Part shown: positions 1 to 7,694 of the stretch, piece after piece | Layout of the letters: each line of letters opens with the position of its first letter | Numbering within the stretch: the first letter of the stretch is position 1 | Assembly (NCBI GenBank): GCA_934444365.1 | Contig: CAKSCM010000022.1 | Span: 1 to 23,973, forward strand | Direction of reading: 5' to 3' | From: an uncultured Eubacteriales bacterium | GTDB taxonomy: Bacteria; Bacillota; Clostridia; Oscillospirales; Acutalibacteraceae | Length of the DNA: 23,973 nt | Translations under genes and position numbers: made by a program | Notes under the pieces: generated by a model | What the model saw: the letters and a program-made list of their open reading frames with translations, nothing else | Database searches by the model: none | What the model was told of the DNA's origin: nothing

Positions 1-105
1 CTTAACTGTACAGCAGGTTCCTCCTATTCGCTACTATTTTTTTCTCCTTTGTAACACTTCTATTGTAAACCTACAGGCAATTTTTAAAAAATCAAAAAAG
101 GGGGC

Positions 106-134
106 TTGATTTTTCGCTTGCGATTATGTATAAT
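106..134 (+). promoter_or_regulatory. Sigma-A type promoter of tRNA-Ser
   Basis: A -35 box TTGATT (106-111) and a consensus -10 box TATAAT (129-134) are separated by exactly 17 bases. They lie about 85 bases upstream of the mature tRNA-Ser and nothing else lies between. The tRNA-Arg promoter in this window uses the same TTGATT -35 and the same spacing. Confidence 0.8.
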
Positions 135-221
135 ATTACGGCAACGCAGTCAGAAGCGTTTTTAGGCTTTAGTGCTGCCGGTTAATATTAATATTTATTT
201 TTGGTATTTGACCTTATAAAC

Positions 222-314
222 GGAGAAATGTCCGAGCTGGTCGAAGGAGCACGATTGGAAATCGTGTATACGGCTACAACCGTATCTGGGGTTCGAATCC
301 CCATTTCTCCGCCA
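222..314 (+). tRNA. tRNA-Ser (anticodon GGA)
   Basis: This is a class II tRNA of 93 nt with the CCA end encoded (312-314). The acceptor arm GGAGAAA (222-228) pairs with TTTCTCC (304-310), and the discriminator is G311. The anticodon stem CACGA/TCGTG (250-254, 262-266) encloses a seven-base loop with GGA at 257-259, reading UCC/UCU serine codons. A long variable arm follows, as expected for tRNA-Ser, and then a standard GTTCGAATC T-loop. It has its own promoter and terminator, so it is probably a single-gene transcript. Confidence 0.96.
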
Positions 315-316
315 TA

Positions 317-358
317 AGTCCACCGTAGTTTGATAAGAATTACGGTGGACTTTTTATT
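317..358 (+). terminator. Intrinsic terminator of tRNA-Ser
   Basis: A perfect 11-bp stem (317-327 with 341-351, AGTCCACCGTA/TACGGTGGACT) with a 13-base loop is followed by TTTTTATTG. It starts three bases after the encoded CCA. Confidence 0.9.
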
Positions 359-368
359 GTTTCGGAAA

Positions 369-604
369 CCACCGGCTATGCCGGTGGAGGCATCCCGTAA
401 AAAAAGCTTTAGCTTCAAGCATCGAGCGAAGCGAGTCGAGAATAACAATCCAAAAAATTCGTATGCACTCGATAAAAACGCCTGATGCCCGTTTACGGGC
501 GGCGGGGCATTTGATGCAAGTGAAAAATCATTCAGTGCATCTTTAGATGCCAGCCGGTAAAAAGCCCTTCTAGGGCTTAATCAAGCCGCCGGCTTAGCCG
601 GCGG
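369..604. repeat. Block of stacked inverted repeats, non-coding
   Basis: This gene-free stretch of about 240 bases holds at least five short inverted repeats in tandem: CCACCGGC/GCCGGTGG (369-376, 380-387), GCCCGT/ACGGGC (487-492, 495-500), GATGCA/TGCATC (513-518, 536-541), AAGCCCT/AGGGCTT (562-568, 572-578) and CCGCCGGC/GCCGGCGG (586-593, 597-604). None has a proper T-tract, so they do not read as ordinary terminators. ATGCCC (485-490) can also pair with GGGCAT (505-510), giving an alternative fold. It may be a non-autonomous palindromic element or a decayed mobile element; the sequence alone does not decide. No gene is visible between 356 and 690. Confidence 0.6.
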
Positions 605-622
605 TCATGACTATACTGTTTG

Positions 623-651
623 TTGCCTGAGGCTTTATGTGATGATATAAT
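623..651 (+). promoter_or_regulatory. Promoter of the small membrane protein gene
   Basis: TTGCCT (623-628) and a perfect TATAAT (646-651) with a 17-base spacer. Transcription would start near 658, about 33 bases before the ATG at 691. Confidence 0.7.
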
Positions 652-690
652 GGATTCGAGAAACCTAAAACCGACGAGGAGCGTGATTGT

Positions 691-933
691 ATGAATATAA
701 AAAAGAGGTCATTTGCCGTAATCGCGGCTGCGATTACAATTGTTTTGTTAATTCTGTTTATCCCCCTTCGTATGAACCTAAAGGACGGAGGAAGCGTCAG
801 GTATAAATCATTGGTTTATGAGGTCACAAAAATTCATCGATTATCACCCGATGCTCATGGTATAAAGCCGTATATTAACGGCTTTGAGGTCAAGGTGCTC
901 GGAATAACCGTTTACAAAACGACAAATGAGTAA
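691..933 (+). CDS. Small single-pass membrane protein, unknown function
   Basis: An 80-residue protein. The ATG is preceded by GAGGAG (676-681) at good spacing and by a clear promoter, so the gene is probably real despite its size. A basic N-terminus (KKR) is followed by one hydrophobic segment at about residues 9-27, which would be either a membrane anchor or an uncleaved signal. The rest is predicted to lie outside the membrane. It contains a DGG-x-V-x-Y-x-x-L-x-Y-x-V stretch (about residues 32-46) that I recall in short Firmicutes proteins of unknown function, and it ends in a short beta-like segment (VKVLGITVYKT). No catalytic or metal-binding motif is visible. It may be co-transcribed with the deaminase gene about 110 bases downstream, as no terminator is evident between them. 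Confidence 0.72.
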   Translation: MNIKKRSFAVIAAAITIVLLILFIPLRMNLKDGGSVRYKSLVYEVTKIHRLSPDAHGIKPYINGFEVKVLGITVYKTTNE

Positions 934-1040
934 CGGCCGCCGTTTTATTGCAAGCTTAAGTGAAGCTGTAAAACAATGCGCTGCTTTCTTTATCGGTTAC
1001 GCGAACCGGTTGATTGAAAATAAAAAACAAAGGAGCAATT

Positions 1041-1484
1041 ATGGATATCTGGAGCAGACTGTATGAGCGGGCAAGGAAGGAATACGATCCGAAGGACGTT
1101 ACCCCGTTTATTTACGCCCACCACGTTGTTTGCGCGCTCGAAAGCGAAAACGGCGAAATATATACGGGGTTTTGCATCGAGGCGTGCAGCGGCGTTATGA
1201 ATCTGTGTGCCGAACGGGTGGCCGCCCTTAACATGTATGTAAACAGCGGACAGACAAGAGTAAAAAGGCTTATAGCCTTCAGGGATAAAGCCCCAAGCGG
1301 GGGTGAAAGCGGTATGCCGTGCGGCGCATGCCGGGAGTTTTTTTATCAGCTTAATAAAGAAAACGAAAACATGGAAATAATGGCGGATTATGAAAAACGG
1401 CAGACCGTAACCCTAAAGGAGCTCATGCCGAACTGGTGGGGCAACGAGCGGTACGAAGCCGAAAAAACGCAAGCTCCGCTTTGA
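1041..1484 (+). CDS. Cytidine deaminase-like zinc hydrolase
   Basis: A 147-residue protein of the cytidine deaminase superfamily. The zinc motifs are C-A-E at residues 56-58 (C56 as ligand, E58 as proton shuttle) and PCGACR at 93-98 (C94 and C97 as ligands). This matches the tetrameric CDA pattern with three cysteines. Length fits the family (about 130-150). Such enzymes deaminate cytidine/deoxycytidine to uridine in pyrimidine salvage. Related subfamilies act on blasticidin S or other nucleosides, so the exact substrate is inference. A tryptophan-rich C-terminal stretch (NWWGNERYE, about 132-140) may help close the active site. I chose the ATG at 1041 because AGGAG (1031-1035) sits five bases upstream; an in-frame TTG at 1014 has no such site. 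No salvage partner (pdp, deoC, era) is adjacent. Confidence 0.88.
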   Translation: MDIWSRLYERARKEYDPKDVTPFIYAHHVVCALESENGEIYTGFCIEACSGVMNLCAERVAALNMYVNSGQTRVKRLIAFRDKAPSGGESGMPCGACREFFYQLNKENENMEIMADYEKRQTVTLKELMPNWWGNERYEAEKTQAPL

Positions 1485-2079
1485 GCAATCGGCAAAGCGA
1501 GGTGCCGAACGGGGCGTTTTGCGGTTTGTCATTTGTCGGGTGCAACACAAAATACGGCGGAATATAAAGCTCCGCCGTCGGGATGACAAAGGCCGGTGAA
1601 TGGTGCGTTTATGGCCTGGCGATCCTGACGGCGGATTTTTATGTTTTTTAAAAAATTCCTTTTACAATACGAAAAAAGAAAAAATCGGACGAACGGCATT
1701 ATTATGCCGTTTTGTCTTCGGCATTTATGTCCGGTCGGTAAAGGGCCGGGGCTAAACGGTCTGTCCTATCCGTTGTCGGTGGTGATTCTTTCTGAGGCAG
1801 AACGGGAGGTTTACCGCCGATTGGAAGGAAAGTCAATCCCTCCCGAGGCGGCCGTAGCTTTTCGCGGTTTGTCGGTTATTGTTACGGTAAAAACAGGGCG
1901 GTCAACGGGCTTCATGAATGAGCGCAAGCATTCGAGGTTTCCAAAGCTCAAATAATATTTACAGCAGTCGAATGCAAACCGGATTATATGGTCCGCGATG
2001 TTTCCCCACACGGTAAGGCCTATCTGTTTTTGCGAAAGCTCTTTGTCCGGCCGGCCGTTTCGGCCCATTCAATGCACGC
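1485..2079. other. Long intergenic stretch with a hairpin; no confident gene
   Basis: About 600 bases between the deaminase gene and the ymdB promoter. A nested inverted repeat lies at 1525-1590: outer arms TTTGTCAT/ATGACAAA (1525-1532, 1583-1590) and inner arms CGGCGGA/TCCGCCG (1555-1561, 1571-1577). A short open frame on plus (1641-1955) and one on minus (1811-2068) overlap each other. Neither has a ribosome binding site or a recognisable motif. The minus-strand frame uses codons much like the neighbouring genes, so a decayed gene cannot be excluded. Confidence 0.5.
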
Positions 2080-2108
2080 TTGCGATATATTGCAAGCTGT
2101 GTTATAAT
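2080..2108 (+). promoter_or_regulatory. Promoter of ymdB
   Basis: TTGCGA (2080-2085), a 17-base spacer and TATAAT (2103-2108). This predicts a leader of roughly 130 nt before the TTG start at 2244. The leader contains a short GC-rich hairpin near 2158-2172 followed by ATTTTG, which is too weak to call an attenuator. Confidence 0.65.
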
Positions 2109-2243
2109 AGCGGTATTGCCGGAGTCCGGCGGCCCTTAGCTGTTAAAGCGCGTTTTTGCGGTTTTAAGCCGCATTTTGTCATTGTCGGCCGGCGGACGGG
2201 GAATTCTAATTCCGGTAATTTGAGTTTTAAGGATCTGAAACGG

Positions 2244-3023
2244 TTGAGAGCACTTTTTATAGGGGATGTTGTAGGTGCGGCCGGGTGCGACATGCTTTTG
2301 CGCCATCTGCCCTCGCTTAAAAAAGAATACGGCGCCGATCTTGTGGTCGTAAACGGAGAAAATTCCGCCGAGGGCAACGGCATACTACCCAAAAGCGCCG
2401 ACAGCATATTTGCAGCCGGTGCCGACGTAATAACCGGAGGGAACCACTCCTTCAGGCGAAGAGAAATTGTGGATTACATGGAGGATCATCCTTTTTTGAT
2501 AAGGCCGGCCAACTATCCGCCCGGCACACCGGGGGAGGGTATGTGCATTGTTGACAAGGGCTTCTTTACGGCGGCGGTTATAAATCTGCTCGGGGTGGTT
2601 TACCTTCAGCCGAACGACTGCCCGTTCAGGACGGCCGACGCGATGATAAAGCGCGCACACGACGCCGGAGCACAGTTTATTTTTATAGATATGCACGCCG
2701 AGGCGACCTCGGAGAAAAAGTCGCTCGCGATGTATCTTGACAAGGGAGTAACGGCGGTGGTCGGGACCCATACGCATGTAAGAACGGCCGACGCGACGGT
2801 ACTTTCGGGCGGTACGGCGTTTATAAGCGATCTCGGCATGACCGGACCGAAGAATTCGGTGCTCGGGGTCGAGCCTCAGCTTGCCATCGATTCTCTTTTG
2901 AAAAAACTGCCGGTTCGCTTTAAAAACGCGTCGGGCGAGTGCATTTTAAACGGCTGTATTATCGAGGCCGACAAAAAAAGCGGCCTTGCGAGCTCGATCG
3001 AAAGCTTTGAAATATGCGGCTGA
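2244..3023 (+). CDS. ymdB: YmdB/TIGR00282 family metallophosphoesterase
   Basis: A 259-residue calcineurin-like phosphodiesterase of the YmdB family (Bacillus subtilis YmdB is about 264). With a TTG start at 2244 the protein begins MRALFIGDVVG, the expected N-terminus. AAGGA (2229-2233) supports this start, while the upstream in-frame extension is low in similarity and unsupported. Metal-site residues typical of the family are in place: D8, E39 and N40 (NGEN), N67 and H68 (GGNH), H151 (DMHAE), and H176 and H178 (GTHTH). In B. subtilis the enzyme hydrolyses cyclic nucleotides (2',3'- and 3',5'-cAMP) and affects biofilm and motility choices. The same activity here is inferred. The gene usually follows rny (RNase Y). 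Here no rny is next to it and it has its own promoter, so it appears detached from that operon. Confidence 0.93.
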   Translation: MRALFIGDVVGAAGCDMLLRHLPSLKKEYGADLVVVNGENSAEGNGILPKSADSIFAAGADVITGGNHSFRRREIVDYMEDHPFLIRPANYPPGTPGEGMCIVDKGFFTAAVINLLGVVYLQPNDCPFRTADAMIKRAHDAGAQFIFIDMHAEATSEKKSLAMYLDKGVTAVVGTHTHVRTADATVLSGGTAFISDLGMTGPKNSVLGVEPQLAIDSLLKKLPVRFKNASGECILNGCIIEADKKSGLASSIESFEICG

Positions 3024-3153
3024 CCTTTTAAAGACAGGGTCGGTGTAGCTTTTTAAAATATCAATCCTTTTCATTTATATATGATGTGGATTTTTAAAGT
3101 CTTGCCGTTTGTTTTTTCGGCATTAATCGGCTTATTAGGGGGGGTAAAAACGC

Positions 3154-4152
3154 ATGGCCGGCAACCGCGACCAGAAGGTAAAAATTCTTTATCTTCTTGA
3201 CATACTCGAAAAATATTCGGACGAGGAGCATCCGATAAACGCCGTGCAGATATGCGAGCTGCTCGGCCAAAGCGGCATTTATGCCGAGCGAAAATCGATA
3301 TACAGCGATATTGAAAAGCTCCGTCTTAAGGGCTACGATATAATTTTTACCAAGGTGCCGAAGACCGGATTTTTCTTGGCCGAGCGCCCTCTCGAGCTCG
3401 CCGAGGTGCGACTGCTTACCGACGCGGTTCAGGCGGCCGGATTTATAACCCGCAAAAAGAGTCTGGAGCTTACCGATAAGCTAAAGCAGTTTGTAAGCGT
3501 TTATCAGGCGCAGGAGCTGGCTTCCCAGATATACATAGACCATCGCAAAAAGGCGGCTAACGAGGAAATTTACTACACCATCGACGCGCTGCACCGCGCA
3601 ATTGCCGGCGGCAAAAAGACCGAGCTTAAATACGATCGGTTCGAGGTAAAAAGCGGCATTCGCACCCTAAGGGAAAAAACCTTTGTAATAAGCCCGTACG
3701 CCATGATGTGGTGGGGCGACCGCTACTATGTCGTGGCCAACAATGAAAAATACGACGATCTTATGCATTTGCGCATAGACCGTATAAAAAAGATAACCGT
3801 CCTCGATGAGGACAGCCGACCTTTTTGCGAGGTTTCGGAATACAAGGACGTTTTTGACACTGCCGATTATGCGAGCAAAATTTTTAACGCCTTCGGCGGC
3901 GAAACGATTACTGTGACCCTAAGATGTAAAAACGAAACGGCCGACGCGATGGCCGATCTTTTCGGCAGCTCGATAGTCATGCGGCCGAGCGACACTGGGC
4001 ATTTTACCTTTAACGTAAAGGCGGCAATGAGCCTCGGGTTGGTTCAAAGTCTTATGCAGTTCGGCGCCGATATCGAGGTTTTAAGTCCTGATTGTTTAAG
4101 AAATCAGATAGCCGAAAAATCAAGGCAGCTGTGTTCGCTGTACGGCGGATAA
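3154..4152 (+). CDS. WYL-domain transcriptional regulator
   Basis: A 332-residue DeoR/YafY-like regulator. An N-terminal winged helix-turn-helix (about residues 5-75, with the recognition-helix region around 38-58, ERKSIYSDIEKL) precedes a WYL domain (about 141-216). The WYL core reads as PYAMMWWGDRYYVVA...HLRIDRI, with RYY in place of the name-giving WYL. A WCX-like C-terminal extension follows (about 248-328). WYL domains bind nucleic acid or nucleotide ligands and tune transcription, often of DNA-damage or defence genes. No such target lies nearby, so its regulon is unknown. A purine-rich AGGGGGGG site (3137-3144) precedes the ATG. It sits 130 bases after ymdB on the same strand; no clear terminator or promoter separates them. 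Confidence 0.9.
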   Translation: MAGNRDQKVKILYLLDILEKYSDEEHPINAVQICELLGQSGIYAERKSIYSDIEKLRLKGYDIIFTKVPKTGFFLAERPLELAEVRLLTDAVQAAGFITRKKSLELTDKLKQFVSVYQAQELASQIYIDHRKKAANEEIYYTIDALHRAIAGGKKTELKYDRFEVKSGIRTLREKTFVISPYAMMWWGDRYYVVANNEKYDDLMHLRIDRIKKITVLDEDSRPFCEVSEYKDVFDTADYASKIFNAFGGETITVTLRCKNETADAMADLFGSSIVMRPSDTGHFTFNVKAAMSLGLVQSLMQFGADIEVLSPDCLRNQIAEKSRQLCSLYGG

Positions 4153-4249
4153 AGTAAGCCTTTAAATTCCGCTTCGGTTATCCGGTTGATTATATTTTCA
4201 CAGGATATGATACGGACAATAGTCGGCAAAAATTTTCTCGGAGAGATAC

Positions 4250-5521
4250 ATGAAAAAGCACTTTATATTTAAAATAACCGCCGTTTTGGCATTAACGGCT
4301 GTCACCGCCGCTTCGATTTTTGTTGTGGCCGGAAAGAAAGAAAAAACGACCGATGTTCTGGCCGCTTCGACGTACGCCCCGTCACGCGAGGAGCCTTTCG
4401 TTCCGGCCGTATCGGGCGTCGAAGAAACGCCGGGCAGCGACGAAAATGAAGAATCGAGCGAGGAAAACTCCTTTGAGGAAACCGAGTCCGTTTATTCGAG
4501 CGAGACGAAAAGCACCTCCTTCGAAGAAGAATCCTCAGTCGCCGAGACCGCGCCTTATGTGTGGTCTATTCCGGCCGAGAGCAGAATAGTCGATTATACA
4601 AGTCCCGAGAGCTATTCGAAATTGTCAGGCGATGTAGCTGCCCTCAGCGAAAAATATCCCGAGCTTATTACTCTTTCGAGTATCGGAAAAACCGCCCTCG
4701 AAAAGGACATTTTTCTCCTCACCCTCGGCAAAGGCTCGAGAAAGGCCCTTGCGGTAGCCGGGATTCACGCAAGGGAGCACATAACCGTTTCGTACATTTT
4801 AAGATGCGTTGAGGAGTATGCCGAAAAATATTACAGCGAGGACGGAATGTACGACGATTTTTACAGCATTCGCGATCTGCTTGACGAATACACCCTGTAC
4901 ATCGTTCCCAATTGCAATCCCGACGGCAGCGAGATACTGACCTCCGGCGGCAGCGTACTCTTTGAAAGCTACAAGCCCTTTGTTTTAAGGGAGGTAAAAT
5001 CCAATGCCAACGGAGTGGATCTAAACCGCAACTTCCCGTTTTTGTGGGATAAAATAAACAACGAGATCCTCTCCTACAACACCTATAAATTCAAAGGACC
5101 GAGCGCCGCGAGCGAGAACGAGACCAAAGCGCTGATGAACCTTTGCGAGGAAAACGATTTCGAGTGGATGCTGTCGTTTCACATACAGGGCGGCTGTATT
5201 TACTGGAGGGACGAGTATAACGGCGCCATCCCCGGCGATATTCCGCTTATAAACCGCCTGACCTATATATGCTCGTTTAAAAGATGCCCCGTTTCGGACG
5301 ACGTAAACGGCTACGGCGGCGGTTTTGAAAACTGGTTCAGATCCCGTTTTTCAAAGCCCGGTATGTGCATAGAGCTTATAAGCGTATACAAAAAGGTCCA
5401 TCCCGACACGGTCTACGATCATGAAAATTTCGATTCTATCCTCAACTACAGCCGGACAAGGTATGCCCTTATAGCCGCAATGTACGATTATAATACGGAC
5501 GATACCGTTTTAAACAGATAG
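4250..5521 (+). CDS. Secreted or anchored M14 zinc carboxypeptidase
   Basis: A 423-residue protein. Residues 6-28 form a signal or anchor segment. Residues about 40-105 are a disordered linker rich in Ser and Glu, and the peptidase domain spans about 115-410. Catalytic features: HAREH with zinc ligands H173 and E176, NPDG (223-226), GVDLNRN (255-261), third zinc ligand H311 (SFHIQGG), the GYGGG loop near Y355, and the general-base glutamate E375 (GMCIELI). HAREHIT and DLNRNFPFLW resemble the M14C group (gamma-D-glutamyl-meso-diaminopimelate peptidases), so a role in trimming peptidoglycan stem peptides outside the membrane is a reasonable inference; a general peptidase is the alternative. GGAGAG (4240-4245) precedes the ATG. 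The next operon is also cell-wall related but has its own promoter. Confidence 0.9.
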   Translation: MKKHFIFKITAVLALTAVTAASIFVVAGKKEKTTDVLAASTYAPSREEPFVPAVSGVEETPGSDENEESSEENSFEETESVYSSETKSTSFEEESSVAETAPYVWSIPAESRIVDYTSPESYSKLSGDVAALSEKYPELITLSSIGKTALEKDIFLLTLGKGSRKALAVAGIHAREHITVSYILRCVEEYAEKYYSEDGMYDDFYSIRDLLDEYTLYIVPNCNPDGSEILTSGGSVLFESYKPFVLREVKSNANGVDLNRNFPFLWDKINNEILSYNTYKFKGPSAASENETKALMNLCEENDFEWMLSFHIQGGCIYWRDEYNGAIPGDIPLINRLTYICSFKRCPVSDDVNGYGGGFENWFRSRFSKPGMCIELISVYKKVHPDTVYDHENFDSILNYSRTRYALIAAMYDYNTDDTVLNR

Positions 5522-5674
5522 CAAATCCGGGTGCTTTGCGGAACAAAACCGGAGCGCTTAAAAAACACCGGCGTCGGCTTTTGTCATCTTGTTGTTTTGT
5601 TTTATTATGTTTCCATATGATATTGTTTTAAATCCTGAGGGATAAAAATTAAAAATCACGGTGCGGCCGCCGGC

Positions 5675-5708
5675 TATATCGGACAAAAAAGCAATTGTCC
5701 GATATAAT
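5675..5708 (+). promoter_or_regulatory. Promoter within a perfect 12-bp inverted repeat
   Basis: A -10 box TATAAT (5703-5708) is preceded at 17 bases by CGGACA (5680-5685, a 4/6 match to TTGACA). Both lie in a perfect inverted repeat: TATATCGGACAA (5675-5686), an 8-base spacer, and TTGTCCGATATA (5695-5706). One arm covers the -35 and the other covers most of the -10. That geometry fits a dimeric repressor site. No T-tract follows and it lies 50 bases upstream of the start codon, so a terminator is unlikely. I saw no second copy of the repeat in the window. Confidence 0.65.
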
Positions 5709-5759
5709 GAAAAAAGAGGGGCGCCGCAAAGATTTTGCAACATAAGGGGTGAAAAACGC

Positions 5760-7694
5760 ATGGAATTTATTCCGGCCGAATATGAGGGCTTTCGTCTTTT
5801 GCTAAGCGAGCTTATTGAGTCCCAGCAGGGGGTTCTCGGCTGGTTTACCCTTATAGCAAGGGTGCTGCTCGCTTTTTTGGCGGTAGTCATTACGGCGCGC
5901 TGTGCAGTTTCGCTTTTAAAGGGCAAAACGGTTCCCGAAATTTGGGGATATCTTGCCGAGGTAAGCGGCCGCAAATATCCGATTAAACACTGGGAAAATC
6001 AGATCGGCCGTTCGCGCTCGTGCGACATAGTAATAAATTATCCCACCGTTTCGCGCAACCATGCGGCCCTTATACGCGACGATAAGGGCAACTGGAAGAT
6101 TTACGATACCAACTCTAAAACAGGGGTATATATAAACGACGAGAAAATCGACGGCAGCGCTCAGGTTAATTTCGGCGATACCGTAACGCTCGGCGGAGTG
6201 GCTCAGGTGCTGTGTCCGCTTTCTCCCGACGAGCAGGCCTCAATGAAGCAGCGCCGTCCGAAGCCCGGCAGCAGAATAAGACCCGACATAACCCTGCTTA
6301 TGCTTACCGAGTTTCAGATTTTGCTGCTTTTGCAGCATATAATATCGGCCGGGCCGGATTTTGACATAGCCTTACCCATCGTTTTTTCGGCCTTTTGCCT
6401 TATTATGTGGGGCTGTTACATCTTTTACCGTTCGATAAAAAGGGTCGGATTCGAGGTCGAAACCATAGCCTTTTTTCTGACCACGATCGGCCTTTCGGTA
6501 GCGGCATCGTCGGCTCCGAAGGAGCTTTTTAAGCAGCTTGCGGCAATTGTTGCCGGAATTGCGCTGTTTTTGCTTTTGTGCTTTTGCTTAAGGGATTTAA
6601 AACGGGCCAAACGACTTCGCTGGCCGGCGGCGGCAGCGGCCATAGGACTTCTCGGGGCAACGCAGGTTTTCGGCGAGCTTATAAACGGCGCCCGTAACTG
6701 GATCTACATAGGCGGTGTGTCAATACAGCCGTCCGAGCTTGTAAAGGTGGCCTTTGTGTACGCCGGAGCGGCGACCCTTGATCGATTGCTTGCCAAACGA
6801 AACCTTGTTTTATTTATAGTTTTTACCGGTATATGCGTCGGAGCCCTTTGCTATATGGGGGATTTCGGTGCGGCGCTTATATTCTTCGTAACCTTTCTTG
6901 TTATATCATTTTTGCGCTCGGGCAGCATATTTGCCGTAGCGCTTTACTGCTCGGCGGCCGTATTCGCCGGGATATTGGCCATTTCACTGAAGCCCTACAT
7001 TGCAAACCGCTTTGCCCTTTGGGGAAACGCCTGGAGCTATGCCTACGATCAGGGCTTTCAGCAGACCAGAACCATGTCGGCGGCGGCGAGCGGAGGACTT
7101 TTCGGCGTGGGAGCCGGCCGTGGATGGCTTAAAAACATTTTCGCTTCGGATACCGACCTGGTTTTCGGAATGGTGTGCGAGGAATTAGGTCTTATAATCG
7201 CCCTTTGTGCAATAGCCTGTATCGTAATTCTTGCGGTCTTTGCGGTAAAGTCCGCCGCAAACGGCCGGTCGGCGTTTTATGTAATAGCAGCCGGCGCCGC
7301 CGTTTCGATGCTGGCTTTTCAGACCATGCTCAACGTGTTCGGTTCGGTGGATATACTGCCCCTTACGGGCGTTACCTTCCCCTTTGTGTCAAACGGAGGC
7401 TCAAGTATAGTTTCGGCCTTCGGAATGATGGCCTTTATAAAGGCGACCGACACACGGCAAAACGCCAGCCCGGCCATAAAGCTGCAAAAAAAGACCGACA
7501 GTCTGCTTTCAGACTTTGCCGATACAACTACCGATACGGATTATGATTCGGATACGGATTACGATACCGATTACGGCTCTGACTCCGACTTCGATTCCGG
7601 TTTCGGTACCGCCGGCAAAACGTATTTTAAAAAGCCGAAAACGGTCACCGGGCCGCGTCTTTCGGATTTTTCCGATAAGGGGGAGAAGCCGTGA
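5760..7694 (+). CDS. FHA domain-SEDS fusion (FtsW/RodA/SpoVE family)
   Basis: A 644-residue fusion. A membrane segment (about 28-53) leads to a cytoplasmic FHA domain (about 70-152) with the phosphothreonine-binding motifs GRS (83-85), SRNH (98-101) and NSKTGVYIN (118-126). Then comes a polytopic SEDS domain (about 176-565) with the family signatures GARNWIYIGG...IQPSELVK (310-329), GDFGAA (367-372), the TDLVFGMVCEELGLI region (465-479) and PFVSNGGSS (541-549). SEDS proteins polymerise lipid II into glycan strands together with a class B PBP. The FHA domain suggests control by Ser/Thr phosphorylation. A low-complexity Asp/Tyr/Ser/Thr tail (589-614) follows. The ATG at 5760 has AAGGGGTG (5744-5751); the longer in-frame reading from 5661 crosses the promoter. 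The gene overlaps the PBP gene by four bases. Whether it serves elongation, division or sporulation cannot be told from sequence. Confidence 0.94.
   Translation: MEFIPAEYEGFRLLLSELIESQQGVLGWFTLIARVLLAFLAVVITARCAVSLLKGKTVPEIWGYLAEVSGRKYPIKHWENQIGRSRSCDIVINYPTVSRNHAALIRDDKGNWKIYDTNSKTGVYINDEKIDGSAQVNFGDTVTLGGVAQVLCPLSPDEQASMKQRRPKPGSRIRPDITLLMLTEFQILLLLQHIISAGPDFDIALPIVFSAFCLIMWGCYIFYRSIKRVGFEVETIAFFLTTIGLSVAASSAPKELFKQLAAIVAGIALFLLLCFCLRDLKRAKRLRWPAAAAAIGLLGATQVFGELINGARNWIYIGGVSIQPSELVKVAFVYAGAATLDRLLAKRNLVLFIVFTGICVGALCYMGDFGAALIFFVTFLVISFLRSGSIFAVALYCSAAVFAGILAISLKPYIANRFALWGNAWSYAYDQGFQQTRTMSAAASGGLFGVGAGRGWLKNIFASDTDLVFGMVCEELGLIIALCAIACIVILAVFAVKSAANGRSAFYVIAAGAAVSMLAFQTMLNVFGSVDILPLTGVTFPFVSNGGSSIVSAFGMMAFIKATDTRQNASPAIKLQKKTDSLLSDFADTTTDTDYDSDTDYDTDYGSDSDFDSGFGTAGKTYFKKPKTVTGPRLSDFSDKGEKP

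Noticed and set aside
188..448. Open frame on minus over tRNA-Ser
   Set aside because: It reads MGIRTPDTVV...SNRAPSTSSD, the familiar antisense translation of a tRNA-Ser gene. The tRNA fold is clear.
1998..2243. N-terminal extension of ymdB
   Set aside because: It crosses the promoter at 2080-2108, lacks family similarity, and the TTG at 2244 has a ribosome binding site and gives the family N-terminus.
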